Source: Flavobacterium taihuense (GTDB lineage Bacteria > Bacteroidota > Bacteroidia > Flavobacteriales > Flavobacteriaceae). Taken from it: 64,000 nucleotides of DNA. Under the pieces are notes generated by a model. The model saw only the letters and a program-made list of their open reading frames with translations. It did no database searches and was not told the DNA's origin. Of this stretch, positions 54,100 through 63,179 are shown in pieces. The position numbers were made by a program, and so were the translations under genes. Numbering within the stretch: the stretch's first letter is position 1; the number at the start of each line of letters is the position of its first letter. The stretch covers positions 1 to 64,000 of the forward strand of contig NZ_JAHWYN010000013.1 of NCBI RefSeq assembly GCF_019351435.1, given 5' to 3'.

Positions 54100-54334
54100 A
54101 CTTTTAAGGTGGCGAATTTACAAAAGTTTTATTAGGGAATCACGTTTATTTTAATGATTTCAACTGTTCTCAACATAAAAGAACAACATTTTAACATTAT
54201 GTTAAATTTAATTACAATATGTAACAGTATTTCAAAATAGTTTAGGCAGAATAGAGAATTTCGCAAAACTGCAAAAGAATCAAATCCGTTTTTTGAGTTA
54301 TAAACTGTGATTTTTTTACTTTTGCCAAAAAAAA

Positions 54335-55960
54335 TTATTTCATTTTCTCTCCTTTCAAAAACACTTGAGTCGGAATTAATTTAACCATCTGCTTTTCATC
54401 AACTTTCATCAAATCCTGATCAAACATTACAAAATCGGCCCATTTACCCACTTCAAGACTTCCTTTTTCTTTTTCTTCAAAATTAGAAAAAGCAGCCCAA
54501 ATGGTCATTCCTCTCAACGTTTCTTCCCTTGTCAAAGCATTTTCCATTTGAAAACCAGCCTTTGGATAGTTCTTAATGTCTTTTCTTGCTACAGCAGCAT
54601 GAAATGTCAACATTGGATTTACTTCTTCAACAGGAAAATCTGTACCCAAAGCAACGATTCCTGCTTTTTGAAGTAATTTTTTATAGGCATAGGCATTTTT
54701 CAATCTATCTTTCCCCAATCTTTCGCCTGCCCAATACATATCAGATGTTGCATGAGTAGGCTGTACTGAAGGAATTATTCCAGTCGCAAAATAATCAAAA
54801 TCGGCTTCTTGAATCACTTGTGCATGTTCAATTTTCCATCTTCTGTCTTTTTTACCAGTCAATGCTTCCTTGTATATTTTCAACAAAACGGTATTTGCAG
54901 AATCTCCAATAGCATGTGAATTCAACTGAAAAGGAGAATTAGCAATTTGTTTGGCTACATTTTTTAATTCTTCCACAGAAGAAAGCAATGCACCATATTG
55001 TTTCGGACTATCCGAATAAGGTTTATGCAAACAAGCGCCACGAGAACCCAATGCACCATCTCCATACATTTTAAAAGAACATACATTTAAGTTATCGGTT
55101 TTGTAAATTCCTTTTTTCAAGTACAAATCGATATTCTTCTGATTTGCCGTAATCATCGCATACACATTAATTTTCATTGCTTTTGCTTTTTGCAAGCTAT
55201 CCATCAAATTAATGACATCCGGATCTAAACCAGCATCATTGACAGTTGTCAACCCATATTGAAACATCACTTTTTCGGCGTCCAATAATCCAGCGATTTG
55301 TTTTTTTCGATTTGGTTTAGGTATTATTTTGAAAACCAACTCCATTGGATTATCAATTAAAATCCCATTAGGTTCACCATTTTCCAAAACTATTTCTCCA
55401 CCAGAGACTTTTGTTGATTTTGTGATTCCTGCCAATTTCAAAGCCAAACTATTTACAACAATTGCGTGACCATCTATACGATTTAAAACTACCGGAATAT
55501 TTGGAAAAACTACATCTAAATCTTCTTTCGTTGGAAATTTAGCTACTTGCCAATCATTTTGATCCCATCCATTTCCAATAATAAAAGTAGATTTTCTTTC
55601 TTTTTGATATTTCTTGATTCTATCAATTACTTCAGTCATACTTTTGGTTCCCCGTAAATCGACTTCTTGCAGACTCAGTCCATAACTATAAAAATGACAA
55701 TGGGCATCATACAACCCTGGATAAACAAATTTCCCTTTTGCATCAATAGTATTTTTGGAATCATAAGAATTTGCTATTTCATCATCGGAACCAATAGCCA
55801 CAATTTTACCAGATTGAATCGCCATAGCCGAGGCTTTACCAAAATCTTTATTTACGGTATAAATATTGGCATTCGCAACAATAGTATCTACAGCAATCTT
55901 ATTTTTTTGATTACAGGAAACCAATAAAATCAATGAAAGCAAAAAAGAAATTTTCTTCAT
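54335..55960 (-). CDS. YtcJ-like amidohydrolase lipoprotein
   Basis: 541 residues with a lipoprotein signal (LLSLILLVSC, lipobox Cys16). Metal-dependent amidohydrolase of the YtcJ type: KGKFVYPGLYDAHCHFYSYG near 80 gives the first metal-binding His pair, SHAIGD and KIEHAQVI the later His residues, and ALGTDFPVEEVNP the catalytic Asp. ADFVMFDQD in the C-terminal composite domain is usual. Exported members of this group are common in Bacteroidota; substrates are unknown. It is 87 bp after the Gre-like gene on the same strand and probably its own unit or the end of a longer transcript. Confidence 0.88.
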   Translation of the reverse strand: MKKISFLLSLILLVSCNQKNKIAVDTIVANANIYTVNKDFGKASAMAIQSGKIVAIGSDDEIANSYDSKNTIDAKGKFVYPGLYDAHCHFYSYGLSLQEVDLRGTKSMTEVIDRIKKYQKERKSTFIIGNGWDQNDWQVAKFPTKEDLDVVFPNIPVVLNRIDGHAIVVNSLALKLAGITKSTKVSGGEIVLENGEPNGILIDNPMELVFKIIPKPNRKKQIAGLLDAEKVMFQYGLTTVNDAGLDPDVINLMDSLQKAKAMKINVYAMITANQKNIDLYLKKGIYKTDNLNVCSFKMYGDGALGSRGACLHKPYSDSPKQYGALLSSVEELKNVAKQIANSPFQLNSHAIGDSANTVLLKIYKEALTGKKDRRWKIEHAQVIQEADFDYFATGIIPSVQPTHATSDMYWAGERLGKDRLKNAYAYKKLLQKAGIVALGTDFPVEEVNPMLTFHAAVARKDIKNYPKAGFQMENALTREETLRGMTIWAAFSNFEEKEKGSLEVGKWADFVMFDQDLMKVDEKQMVKLIPTQVFLKGEKMK

Positions 55961-56047
55961 AATAAACAGTTTAATTATTGGAGCTAATATAAAGAAAGAG
56001 CTCCAATAAACCGCAAATCATGAAATGAATTGTTTTAAAAAGAGAGA

Positions 56048-56497
56048 CTATAAAATTTCCTCTATCGTATATTGGGTGGTATTAATATCAAAAGAAAATC
56101 CTGTTTTTTCCCCCATCAATTTATTTCCAAGTGGAGATTGCGGAGACAAAGCAATAACATTAATACCTTCAACATTAATTTTTGGAAGGGCAAGACTTAG
56201 GTACAAATAAATCCCATTAGCTTTCACCAAACTTCCCAGAATAATAGTTTCTGCCACAACAGAAGGATCCAATTTATCCAAAACTGCTTTTTGAGTCAGT
56301 ACTTCCTTGAGTTTCGTATTGAGTTTTTCTTGTTCGATATGCATCATAGACAAGGCCGTTTCATGCTTATCGCCTGCCGAACCTTTGGCATCGTTCTTAG
56401 AATCTTCGGTCAAAGCCACAATCATGTCCCTGAAAGCATCTATTCTATCTTGAATTAATTGATGGTAACGATGGTATATTTTTTGTTTGAAAGTCAT
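56048..56497 (-). CDS. GreA/GreB-like protein
   Basis: 149 residues. The N-terminal half is a helical hairpin with conserved acidic residues (VALTEDSKNDAKGSAGDKHETALSMM), followed by the C-terminal FKBP-like Gre domain with LGSLVKANGIYLYLSLALPKINVEG and VIALSPQSPLGNKLMGEKTG. Gre factors enter the RNA polymerase secondary channel and promote transcript cleavage. This short type is widespread in Bacteroidota, and whether it keeps that activity is untested. Some databases name it 3-oxoacyl-ACP synthase, for which I see no basis. It is 40 bp after the outer-membrane protein gene. Confidence 0.78.
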   Translation of the reverse strand: MTFKQKIYHRYHQLIQDRIDAFRDMIVALTEDSKNDAKGSAGDKHETALSMMHIEQEKLNTKLKEVLTQKAVLDKLDPSVVAETIILGSLVKANGIYLYLSLALPKINVEGINVIALSPQSPLGNKLMGEKTGFSFDINTTQYTIEEIL

Positions 56498-56535
56498 TTA
56501 TTAGACTACTTAGATTTTTAGATTCTTAGATTTTT
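56495..56535 (-). repeat. Short-word tract upstream of the Gre-like gene
   Basis: Repeated TTAGATT/TTAGATTTTT words in the 40-bp gap before the Gre-like start. No inverted arm. Confidence 0.4.
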
Positions 56536-56537
56536 TT

Positions 56538-58328
56538 TTAAAAATCAAATTTATAATTTGCTCCCAACATTACTTGGAAACCTTGAACGGGATAATTCAA
56601 CCATTTTTGGTACCCATTATTCATAATGTTATTGGCTTTTAAAAAAGTTGTAAATCGTTCGCTGTATTTGAATCGAACATTGGCATTCAAATCAAAATAA
56701 CCATCCAATGTGATTGGTCCAGGAGCAGTAACATAAACAATATTTGTATTCAACTGTTGGTCTTTGCGTTCGCCTACGTAAAACAAATTGATCCCAGCGA
56801 ACCATTTGTCAGTAACGGCAAAATCAACTTTCGAATTCAATTGAAGCTCTGGTAAATTCCAAGCTTCTGATTGTGTTTTATTGGTATAACTGTTAATCGT
56901 TGCATCAGCCTCCACAGTTACACCTTTCATCAAATCGGCTTTTATTTCTCCATATAAACGCATAATTTTCATGTCATCGTAAATTACCTGAAATGAATTC
57001 CCGAAAGCATAATTGGCATTGGTGTCTTTTTCATTATAGTCATTACTCTTGAACAATGCCTTATTTTCGTCATATATATAGCATGCTTTTATATCATAAC
57101 TCACAGTACTTGTCAATTTCCCTTTTAATCCTGCGTGAACATCATACAATTCATTCGTTGGTTTTATATATAATGTTGGAGAAACGAATGGATTTCCATC
57201 AACAAAATCTTGATAAGTATTTTGTTGTAAATTCCCAACCGCACTCGCATAAAATATCATCAAATCTCCCACCACTTTATAAGAAGCAGTAACCGATGGA
57301 TAGATATAAAATTTATTTGTGTTATTTTCTTTCCCCATACTATATACCAAGCCTGCTCCAATATCAATGGTCCAATCATCTCTTTTCATTACAAAACTGG
57401 GCACTATTCCCAAGTTTGTAAATCCATACTTAATATCTGCAGTATTGGTTTCTAAATAATTTTTCTTGAAACTACCATCTACATAATCCACAAACACTTT
57501 GGTTTTTATGGCTTCGTCCATAACATCAAATTTAAAAGTTGGCGCAAGCAAAAATCGATTCTCGGAAGAACTGAATGCATCCGAAAAATGTATAAGTTGA
57601 AGATTCACATCATTTACAATCCCTTCTTCAAAAGCAAGATTTCCACCAGCCGTAATCGTATTGTACGATTGTTGTGGATTAATACCATTGACTAATGCCA
57701 TACTCTCTGGAAGCGTTAATGTATTCCCAAAATCGGCTGGCAAACCATACCAATTGTAAATTTGGTTTTGATAACCCAGTTTCACATTCCAAGACATTTC
57801 TTGTTCGTTTGACCCATAAATCAAATCAATTTTGGTATCATAATAAAAGTCGTCCAACGTAATATCTTTTATACCACCCTGAGAAGAATTATGGCGAAAC
57901 ATTCCTCCTATATATTCATTGTTATTCAGATCTTCATTCACGTACAATTCGGCATTGAAAGCACCGTAATTTCCAATACCAAGAGTTGCATAATTCTTAA
58001 ACAATCGATCTTGTTTTGCTTTTTCAACACTTTGAGCATTTCCTTTGGAAGGAGAAAAAGTAGACGCAACGGGAAAAGGTAAAATAGAATATTTCACAAT
58101 CTCTTTTTTTGCATTCTCATCCGTTGTTATTACGGGAACTTCTTTTATTTTGAAAGCATCAGAAATTGTTGGAGTATACGGCTTCACCACATTTACCACC
58201 TCGGTTCCAATATTATCTTTTTTGTCTTGGGCAAAAGAAAATTGTGAAAATAGCAAAAGAAAAATCCCCACTCTTCCCGAGAACCTAGATTGTTTATTTA
58301 CGAATGCTCTTATGTTTTTAATTATCAT
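56538..58328 (-). CDS. Outer-membrane beta-barrel of the TonB-dependent-receptor type without plug
   Basis: 596 residues. A signal peptide (FLLLFSQFSFAQ, cut near 34) is followed by a short N-terminal segment with a TonB-box-like VVNVVKPYTPTISDAFK, and then alternating amphipathic strands to the end, finishing KANNIMNNGYQKWLNYPVQGFQVMLGANYKFDF. The C-terminal phrase is typical of TonB-dependent receptor barrels, but no plug domain is visible and the protein is short for a receptor. It probably acts as a barrel partner of the large TPR protein encoded in the same run (59265-62279). Function unknown. Confidence 0.78.
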   Translation of the reverse strand: MIIKNIRAFVNKQSRFSGRVGIFLLLFSQFSFAQDKKDNIGTEVVNVVKPYTPTISDAFKIKEVPVITTDENAKKEIVKYSILPFPVASTFSPSKGNAQSVEKAKQDRLFKNYATLGIGNYGAFNAELYVNEDLNNNEYIGGMFRHNSSQGGIKDITLDDFYYDTKIDLIYGSNEQEMSWNVKLGYQNQIYNWYGLPADFGNTLTLPESMALVNGINPQQSYNTITAGGNLAFEEGIVNDVNLQLIHFSDAFSSSENRFLLAPTFKFDVMDEAIKTKVFVDYVDGSFKKNYLETNTADIKYGFTNLGIVPSFVMKRDDWTIDIGAGLVYSMGKENNTNKFYIYPSVTASYKVVGDLMIFYASAVGNLQQNTYQDFVDGNPFVSPTLYIKPTNELYDVHAGLKGKLTSTVSYDIKACYIYDENKALFKSNDYNEKDTNANYAFGNSFQVIYDDMKIMRLYGEIKADLMKGVTVEADATINSYTNKTQSEAWNLPELQLNSKVDFAVTDKWFAGINLFYVGERKDQQLNTNIVYVTAPGPITLDGYFDLNANVRFKYSERFTTFLKANNIMNNGYQKWLNYPVQGFQVMLGANYKFDF

Positions 58329-58392
58329 CTTTCTTTTTTTCTATCTACCGTTTTCTGTTCTGACTTCTTTATTCTGTAATCTGTCTTCTCCT

Positions 58393-59256
58393 TTACACTT
58401 CCCATTCTCCTTTTGCAATAAATTGCGTTTTGCCACCAATTTTTATATCAAAATTATCCCCAGTCAATTCCCCGTCAAAATAGATTTGAGAAGGTCTATT
58501 GATGAAATCACCTTGATGGTTAACCATTTTAATTTCTGGCGAATGATATTTCAAAAGATAGGCCTGCAAGCAAGTACTCGCACTCCCTGTCGCTGCATCT
58601 TCGATCAATTGATTATTTTCGATACAAAACATTCTGCTGTAAAGCTTTCCTTTATCGAAACAATACAAATACAGTGCTCTATGATTTGTTTTACAATGCC
58701 ATTGCAACCACTCATTCATTTCTCCCAAATCAAAACGTACACTTTCTAAAGCCTTTATACTACTCAAAGGAACAATCACAAACGCACTTCCTGTAGTCAC
58801 TTCCTGAATGGGCAATTTATCCTCAAAATCGGCACTGGTTAAATTACTAAAAGACAAAATATCTGACTTTGAAAAAATATCCAAAAAACGAGGTTGTGCC
58901 GCCTGCAACCAAACTAAATCTCCCGATTGTTGAATCGGAATTTCGCCAATTGGCACCGATAATTTAAAATTTCGAGGATGAGTTTCTACTATTTTATTCA
59001 TCAAAACCCACGAAGTCCCAATTATAGGATGACCTGCAAATTGCATTTCACTAACAGGAGTAAAAATTCGAATTGACGCACTGTTATTTTCAGGTTGAAT
59101 ATTAGTAATAAAAGTACTTTCAGCAAAGTTAATTTCGCGTGCTATTTTCTGCATCTCTTCTGAACTCAATCCATCGGCATCCAAAAAAACCGCTAGTTGA
59201 TTTCCGGCATATTTTTTCTCTGCAAAAACATCTACTATATAAAAAGGTAATATCAT
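58393..59256 (-). CDS. PhzF-family isomerase-like protein (second copy)
   Basis: 287 residues. VDVFAEKKYAGNQLAVFLD at 8-26, the catalytic-position Glu46 in NFAESTFI, the GHPIIGTSWVL run and EDAATGSASTCLQAYLL near the C-terminal half are all conserved family features. It keeps the usual DAATGSA motif, which is altered to DPVTGG in the copy at 11747-12544, so the two likely differ in substrate. The gene is 8 bp after the TPR gene and 64 bp before the barrel gene, an unusual metabolic insert in a cell-envelope operon; the reason is not evident. Confidence 0.9.
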   Translation of the reverse strand: MILPFYIVDVFAEKKYAGNQLAVFLDADGLSSEEMQKIAREINFAESTFITNIQPENNSASIRIFTPVSEMQFAGHPIIGTSWVLMNKIVETHPRNFKLSVPIGEIPIQQSGDLVWLQAAQPRFLDIFSKSDILSFSNLTSADFEDKLPIQEVTTGSAFVIVPLSSIKALESVRFDLGEMNEWLQWHCKTNHRALYLYCFDKGKLYSRMFCIENNQLIEDAATGSASTCLQAYLLKYHSPEIKMVNHQGDFINRPSQIYFDGELTGDNFDIKIGGKTQFIAKGEWEV

Positions 59257-59264
59257 TTGCTTTT

Positions 59265-62200
59265 CTATTTAGTTATTGATGAATTTGTTTTGGCTTCTTC
59301 TGCTTTTATTCTATTCAATTCGGTTTTGGCTTCTTCAACCACATCCGAATAATCCGCGAAATTTTCAATTACATTATCTAGTACATAAGTCGCTTGATAA
59401 CTGTCTTTTAATCCGTAATAATTCTTTGCCATTAGAACCAACCCTTTGGCTCCAAAATAGCGGTAACTCGAATAATTTTTAGCTAATTTTTGAATAGCTG
59501 TATTCGAAAGCTCAAATTTTCCGTCTTTATTTTTAAAATAAGCGTCATAATACAAAGCTTCTGCAGCCAATTCGCCTTTGCTTACCGTTAATAATTTTGC
59601 GTAAGCAGTCTTAGCTTTGGCTTCGTCTCCAGACTGCATGGCAGAACGGGCAACGATGATTTGGGCATCACTTTTTACATTTTCCTCCGCTTTTGGATTC
59701 GCCAAAACCTTGTCGGCATAAACCACTGAATTTGGATAATCCTTTGTTTCATAATAACATTTCATCAAATTCGCTTGCGCAAAAGTCTTATTCTGTGGAA
59801 AATCTGCTTCTTTTTCTATACGAACCAAAACCGGAATTCCTTTGTCACAATTTTTATCTTTCAAAAATATTTGCGCTAATCGAACCAAAGACTGCTCGGT
59901 ATATTCGCAACGAGGCTGACTTATCACATACTCATAATTAGGAACCGATTTACTTTCCGAGCCTTCGGCGTAATACAATTGTGCCAATTGAAAATTGGCT
60001 TTCAGAATATGAACTCCATTTGAAAATTTGGCGACATAACTGCTGTATCCTGAAATAGCCTGTTTGGTGTTATTCAGTTCAAATTGTTTTTCGGCGGCCT
60101 CAAAAGTATCGTTATCCAAATCCAAATCAGTAACCGCCACAAAATCCAATGTACGAACCCAAGTAGCATATTCATCTACTTTTCCATTGTCAACATAAAT
60201 TAGTCGAGCGGTTGATACTGCTTCATACGCTTCGGGAGTTTTAGGATATTCAGAAGCTACTTTTTTAAATTTAGTTATAGCCAAATCATCACGATCCGAA
60301 TTATAATAAATTAATCCCTGACGTAAAATTGCTCTTGAAGTATACGAACTGTTTTTAAAACCATTTACTAATTTATCATAGGCTTTTATAGCCAAATCTT
60401 GTTTGTTTTCGGCAACATACGTATTTCCTAATTCAAACAAAACATCGTCTTGGTAATCTGATTTTGGATACAATGTCAAAAACGCATTCAGTTCCTCAAT
60501 TTTTTTACTGTTTTTGGAAAGAAATCCATAACAAAGCGCTTTTTGAAAATAAGCATAATCAGCGTCTACACTTTTGGATTCTATTACCTTTATGTAAGCA
60601 TCCAATGCCGATTGGTATTTAGTTGTTACGAATCTACAGTCGGCAAGACGTAAATAAGAATCATTCAAGCGAAATTTATCGACTTTATTATTGTCTATCT
60701 GACTTTGGAAAGAATTCCCGGCAGAATCATATTCTTTCAACTTAAAATTAGCGTAAGCCATATTATAATTGATATTTTTAAACTCAACGGTTTCTTTGGC
60801 TTTTGCCAAATCCGAGAACTGCTGATAACTCAATAAAGCGTCTTTGTAATTTTCTAAATTATAGTCCGATTCTGCTTTCCAAAAAGTGGCACGCGCAGTA
60901 ATAACAGCATCTTTTTGTTCTTTTGCTGCTTTTTCAAACATCGATAAAGACTCAAAATAATTCCCTTCGGTGTATAATTCTAAACCTCTGTAAAAAACTA
61001 CTTTTTGATAGGCTATTCGGTTTTCAGGAGTTTTGTTTTTCTCCAATAAAACCAATGCTTCCTTATAATTTTTGGATGAAATATAAGAATCAATCAACAG
61101 TTTTTCGATAACATCGTTATTCGGATTCGTTGGATATTTATTGATAAAACCCAACAGAATTTCAGGAACACTTTGGTATGAATTCCCAATCTCATAACTC
61201 AATTTGGCATAATTAAAGCTGGCATCTTCTTGCAACTTTAAATTGAAATTCATTTCGGAAGCATTCTTGAAAGCATTCAAAGCCTGTTGTTTTTTTCCTG
61301 ATTCTAAATAACTTTCTCCCAAATGATAATAGGCGTTCTGGGCTATAAAATCGTTCCCATCAATAATTTTATTGAATTGCGAAATGGCATTTTCGTAGTC
61401 TTTTTGAACATAATAGGCATAACCCAATTGATAGAAATCGTTGTTACCCCATTTTCCTTTTTTGCCTTTATAACCTACCAAATAAGAAATTGCTTTGTCG
61501 TATTGTTTTAAATTAAAATAGCTTTCGCCAATAATTTTATTCAATTCAGATTGCTCAGCAGGAGTGGAATTCGGCATAGCTTTGATTCCTAAATCGATAG
61601 CTTTTTGAAAATCACCCGATTTGAAACTCATATCCGATTTGTAATAGGATAATTTCTCAGCATATTTTTCATTTCCTGAAACTTGGTCAAATTGTTTATT
61701 GGCTTCTACATAATCATCCGATTCGTAAGCCATAAAACCCATATAGTATTTGCTTTGGGTAGCATATTCATCCGAATTGACAACTCGGCTAAAATATTTT
61801 TTTGCTTCTTTCAGTTTTTTGGAATCAAAATAAGCATATCCTTTTTGAAAATTATACTTGTTGCGCTCTCCGTCTTTCAAAACACTTTCATCAACTTTTT
61901 CAAACCACTTCATGGCTTCTTTATAATCTCCATGATCAAAATAATAATAAGCTACGTCAATAAAAGCCTGATTTTGTTTCCGACTGGCAGGATGTTCCTC
62001 CACAAAACGATTGATGAGTTCCTCGGCATTATCCTGATCCGTACGTATAGCGCAATTAGCAATATAGTAAGCACAATCCGATTGCAACCCCTCTGTTGTA
62101 GCAGTTTCTTGAACCTGCTTAAAAATTATTTGAGCCGATGCATATTGTTTGTCTTCGTATAAAGAAAGTGCCTTATCGAAGTCTTTTGATGAATATGTAT

Positions 62201-62279
62201 TAATAGCAGATTGTTGAGAATAAAGGGACGTTATTTGAACAATAAAAAGAAATAAAAAAAGTCCAGGAAGTTTATGCAT
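59265..62279 (-). CDS. Large exported tetratricopeptide-repeat protein
   Basis: 1004 residues with a signal peptide (LFLFLFIVQITSLYSQQ). Nearly the whole mature chain is TPR-like helix pairs, such as YYFDHGDYKEAMKWFEKV, NKYNFQKGYAYFDSKKLKEAKKYF, AYYHLGESYLESGKKQQALNAF and LRQGLIYYNSDRDDLAITKFKKV. TPR arrays hold protein complexes together; in the periplasm of Bacteroidota they often support outer-membrane machines. With the barrel gene downstream, a membrane-associated scaffold is likely. A minus-strand TATATTTG at 62300-62307, 21 bp before the start codon, is a candidate -7 element. Exact role unknown. Confidence 0.9.
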   Translation of the reverse strand: MHKLPGLFLFLFIVQITSLYSQQSAINTYSSKDFDKALSLYEDKQYASAQIIFKQVQETATTEGLQSDCAYYIANCAIRTDQDNAEELINRFVEEHPASRKQNQAFIDVAYYYFDHGDYKEAMKWFEKVDESVLKDGERNKYNFQKGYAYFDSKKLKEAKKYFSRVVNSDEYATQSKYYMGFMAYESDDYVEANKQFDQVSGNEKYAEKLSYYKSDMSFKSGDFQKAIDLGIKAMPNSTPAEQSELNKIIGESYFNLKQYDKAISYLVGYKGKKGKWGNNDFYQLGYAYYVQKDYENAISQFNKIIDGNDFIAQNAYYHLGESYLESGKKQQALNAFKNASEMNFNLKLQEDASFNYAKLSYEIGNSYQSVPEILLGFINKYPTNPNNDVIEKLLIDSYISSKNYKEALVLLEKNKTPENRIAYQKVVFYRGLELYTEGNYFESLSMFEKAAKEQKDAVITARATFWKAESDYNLENYKDALLSYQQFSDLAKAKETVEFKNINYNMAYANFKLKEYDSAGNSFQSQIDNNKVDKFRLNDSYLRLADCRFVTTKYQSALDAYIKVIESKSVDADYAYFQKALCYGFLSKNSKKIEELNAFLTLYPKSDYQDDVLFELGNTYVAENKQDLAIKAYDKLVNGFKNSSYTSRAILRQGLIYYNSDRDDLAITKFKKVASEYPKTPEAYEAVSTARLIYVDNGKVDEYATWVRTLDFVAVTDLDLDNDTFEAAEKQFELNNTKQAISGYSSYVAKFSNGVHILKANFQLAQLYYAEGSESKSVPNYEYVISQPRCEYTEQSLVRLAQIFLKDKNCDKGIPVLVRIEKEADFPQNKTFAQANLMKCYYETKDYPNSVVYADKVLANPKAEENVKSDAQIIVARSAMQSGDEAKAKTAYAKLLTVSKGELAAEALYYDAYFKNKDGKFELSNTAIQKLAKNYSSYRYFGAKGLVLMAKNYYGLKDSYQATYVLDNVIENFADYSDVVEEAKTELNRIKAEEAKTNSSITK

Positions 62280-62299
62280 TGTTGTTTTTATTTAATGTT

Positions 62300-62307
62300 C
62301 AAATATA
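62300..62307 (-). promoter_or_regulatory. Candidate -7 element for the TPR-PhzF-barrel transcript
   Basis: TATATTTG on the minus strand, close to the TPR start codon. No clear -33 TTG. Confidence 0.45.
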
Positions 62308-62418
62308 TTTAATCTGTTTCTATAACGAAAGGCTGGTTGCTTTTATTATGAATTATTTTTAAATCAGACTACTCACCTCTGCCTCTCCTCCAAAGGAAAA
62401 GGAAACTTGAATTGTTAT

Positions 62419-62448
62419 TTGGAATTTAATTTTTGCGTTTTACTTTTG
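62419..62448 (+). promoter_or_regulatory. Promoter of ftsE
   Basis: TTG at 62419-62421, a 19-bp spacer and TACTTTTG at 62441-62448, an exact fit to TTG-N19-TAnnTTTG, 48 bp before the start codon. Confidence 0.65.
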
Positions 62449-62495
62449 TATTTGGATTTTATCTTTTTACTTTTACCCAATAAACATATTCTATC

Positions 62496-63179
62496 ATGTC
62501 ACAATCTGTACTGTCTTTAAAAAACGTAAACATATACCAAGAAGGGAAAATCATTTTGTCTGATGTTAATTTAGAAGTCAATCACGGCGAATTTATATAC
62601 ATCATTGGAAAAACGGGTTCCGGTAAAAGTAGTTTATTAAAAACGTTATATGCAGATTTGCCCTTAACAGAAGGCGAAGGCAAAATTGTAGAATTTGATT
62701 TGGCTACCTTAAAAGAAGATGACATTCCATTTTTGAGAAGAAAAATCGGAATTGTTTTTCAAGATTTTAAATTACTCCCAGATCGTTCTGTAAAAGACAA
62801 TATGCTTTTTGTTCTAAAAGCAACCGGCTGGACGGATAAAGAAGAGATGGATGCCAAAATTGACGAGGTACTTTCTAAAGTAAACATGAAAGACTTTGCA
62901 ACCAAAATGCCTCATCAACTTTCTGGAGGAGAACAACAACGAATTGCTATAGCAAGAGCATTGTTGAATGATCCGGAATTTATCCTAGCCGACGAACCAA
63001 CAGGAAATCTTGATCCACAAACCAGCATTGAAGTTCTTGAAGTTTTAAGAAAAATCAATGCTAATGGAAAAACAGTCATTATGGCTACTCACGATTATGC
63101 CTTGCTCATGAAGTATCCTTACAAAACATTAAAATGTGAAGACGCTACCATTTTTGAAGTGGTACAAAGAACGGTGTAA
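62496..63179 (+). CDS. ftsE: Cell-division ABC ATPase FtsE
   Basis: 227 residues, the normal FtsE length. Walker [10 protein letters not shown] at 38-46, Q-loop in [21 protein letters not shown] (the FtsE-like QDFKLL), signature LSGGEQQR and Walker [13 protein letters not shown], then a switch His in MATHDYAL. FtsE with FtsX couples ATP hydrolysis to peptidoglycan cleavage at the division site. No ftsX is present here; the next gene is a glycosyltransferase that overlaps the stop codon (TAATG), so the two are translated together. In this phylum ftsE and ftsX are often separated. Confidence 0.9.
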   Translation: MSQSVLSLKNVNIYQEGKIILSDVNLEVNHGEFIYIIGKTGSGKSSLLKTLYADLPLTEGEGKIVEFDLATLKEDDIPFLRRKIGIVFQDFKLLPDRSVKDNMLFVLKATGWTDKEEMDAKIDEVLSKVNMKDFATKMPHQLSGGEQQRIAIARALLNDPEFILADEPTGNLDPQTSIEVLEVLRKINANGKTVIMATHDYALLMKYPYKTLKCEDATIFEVVQRTV

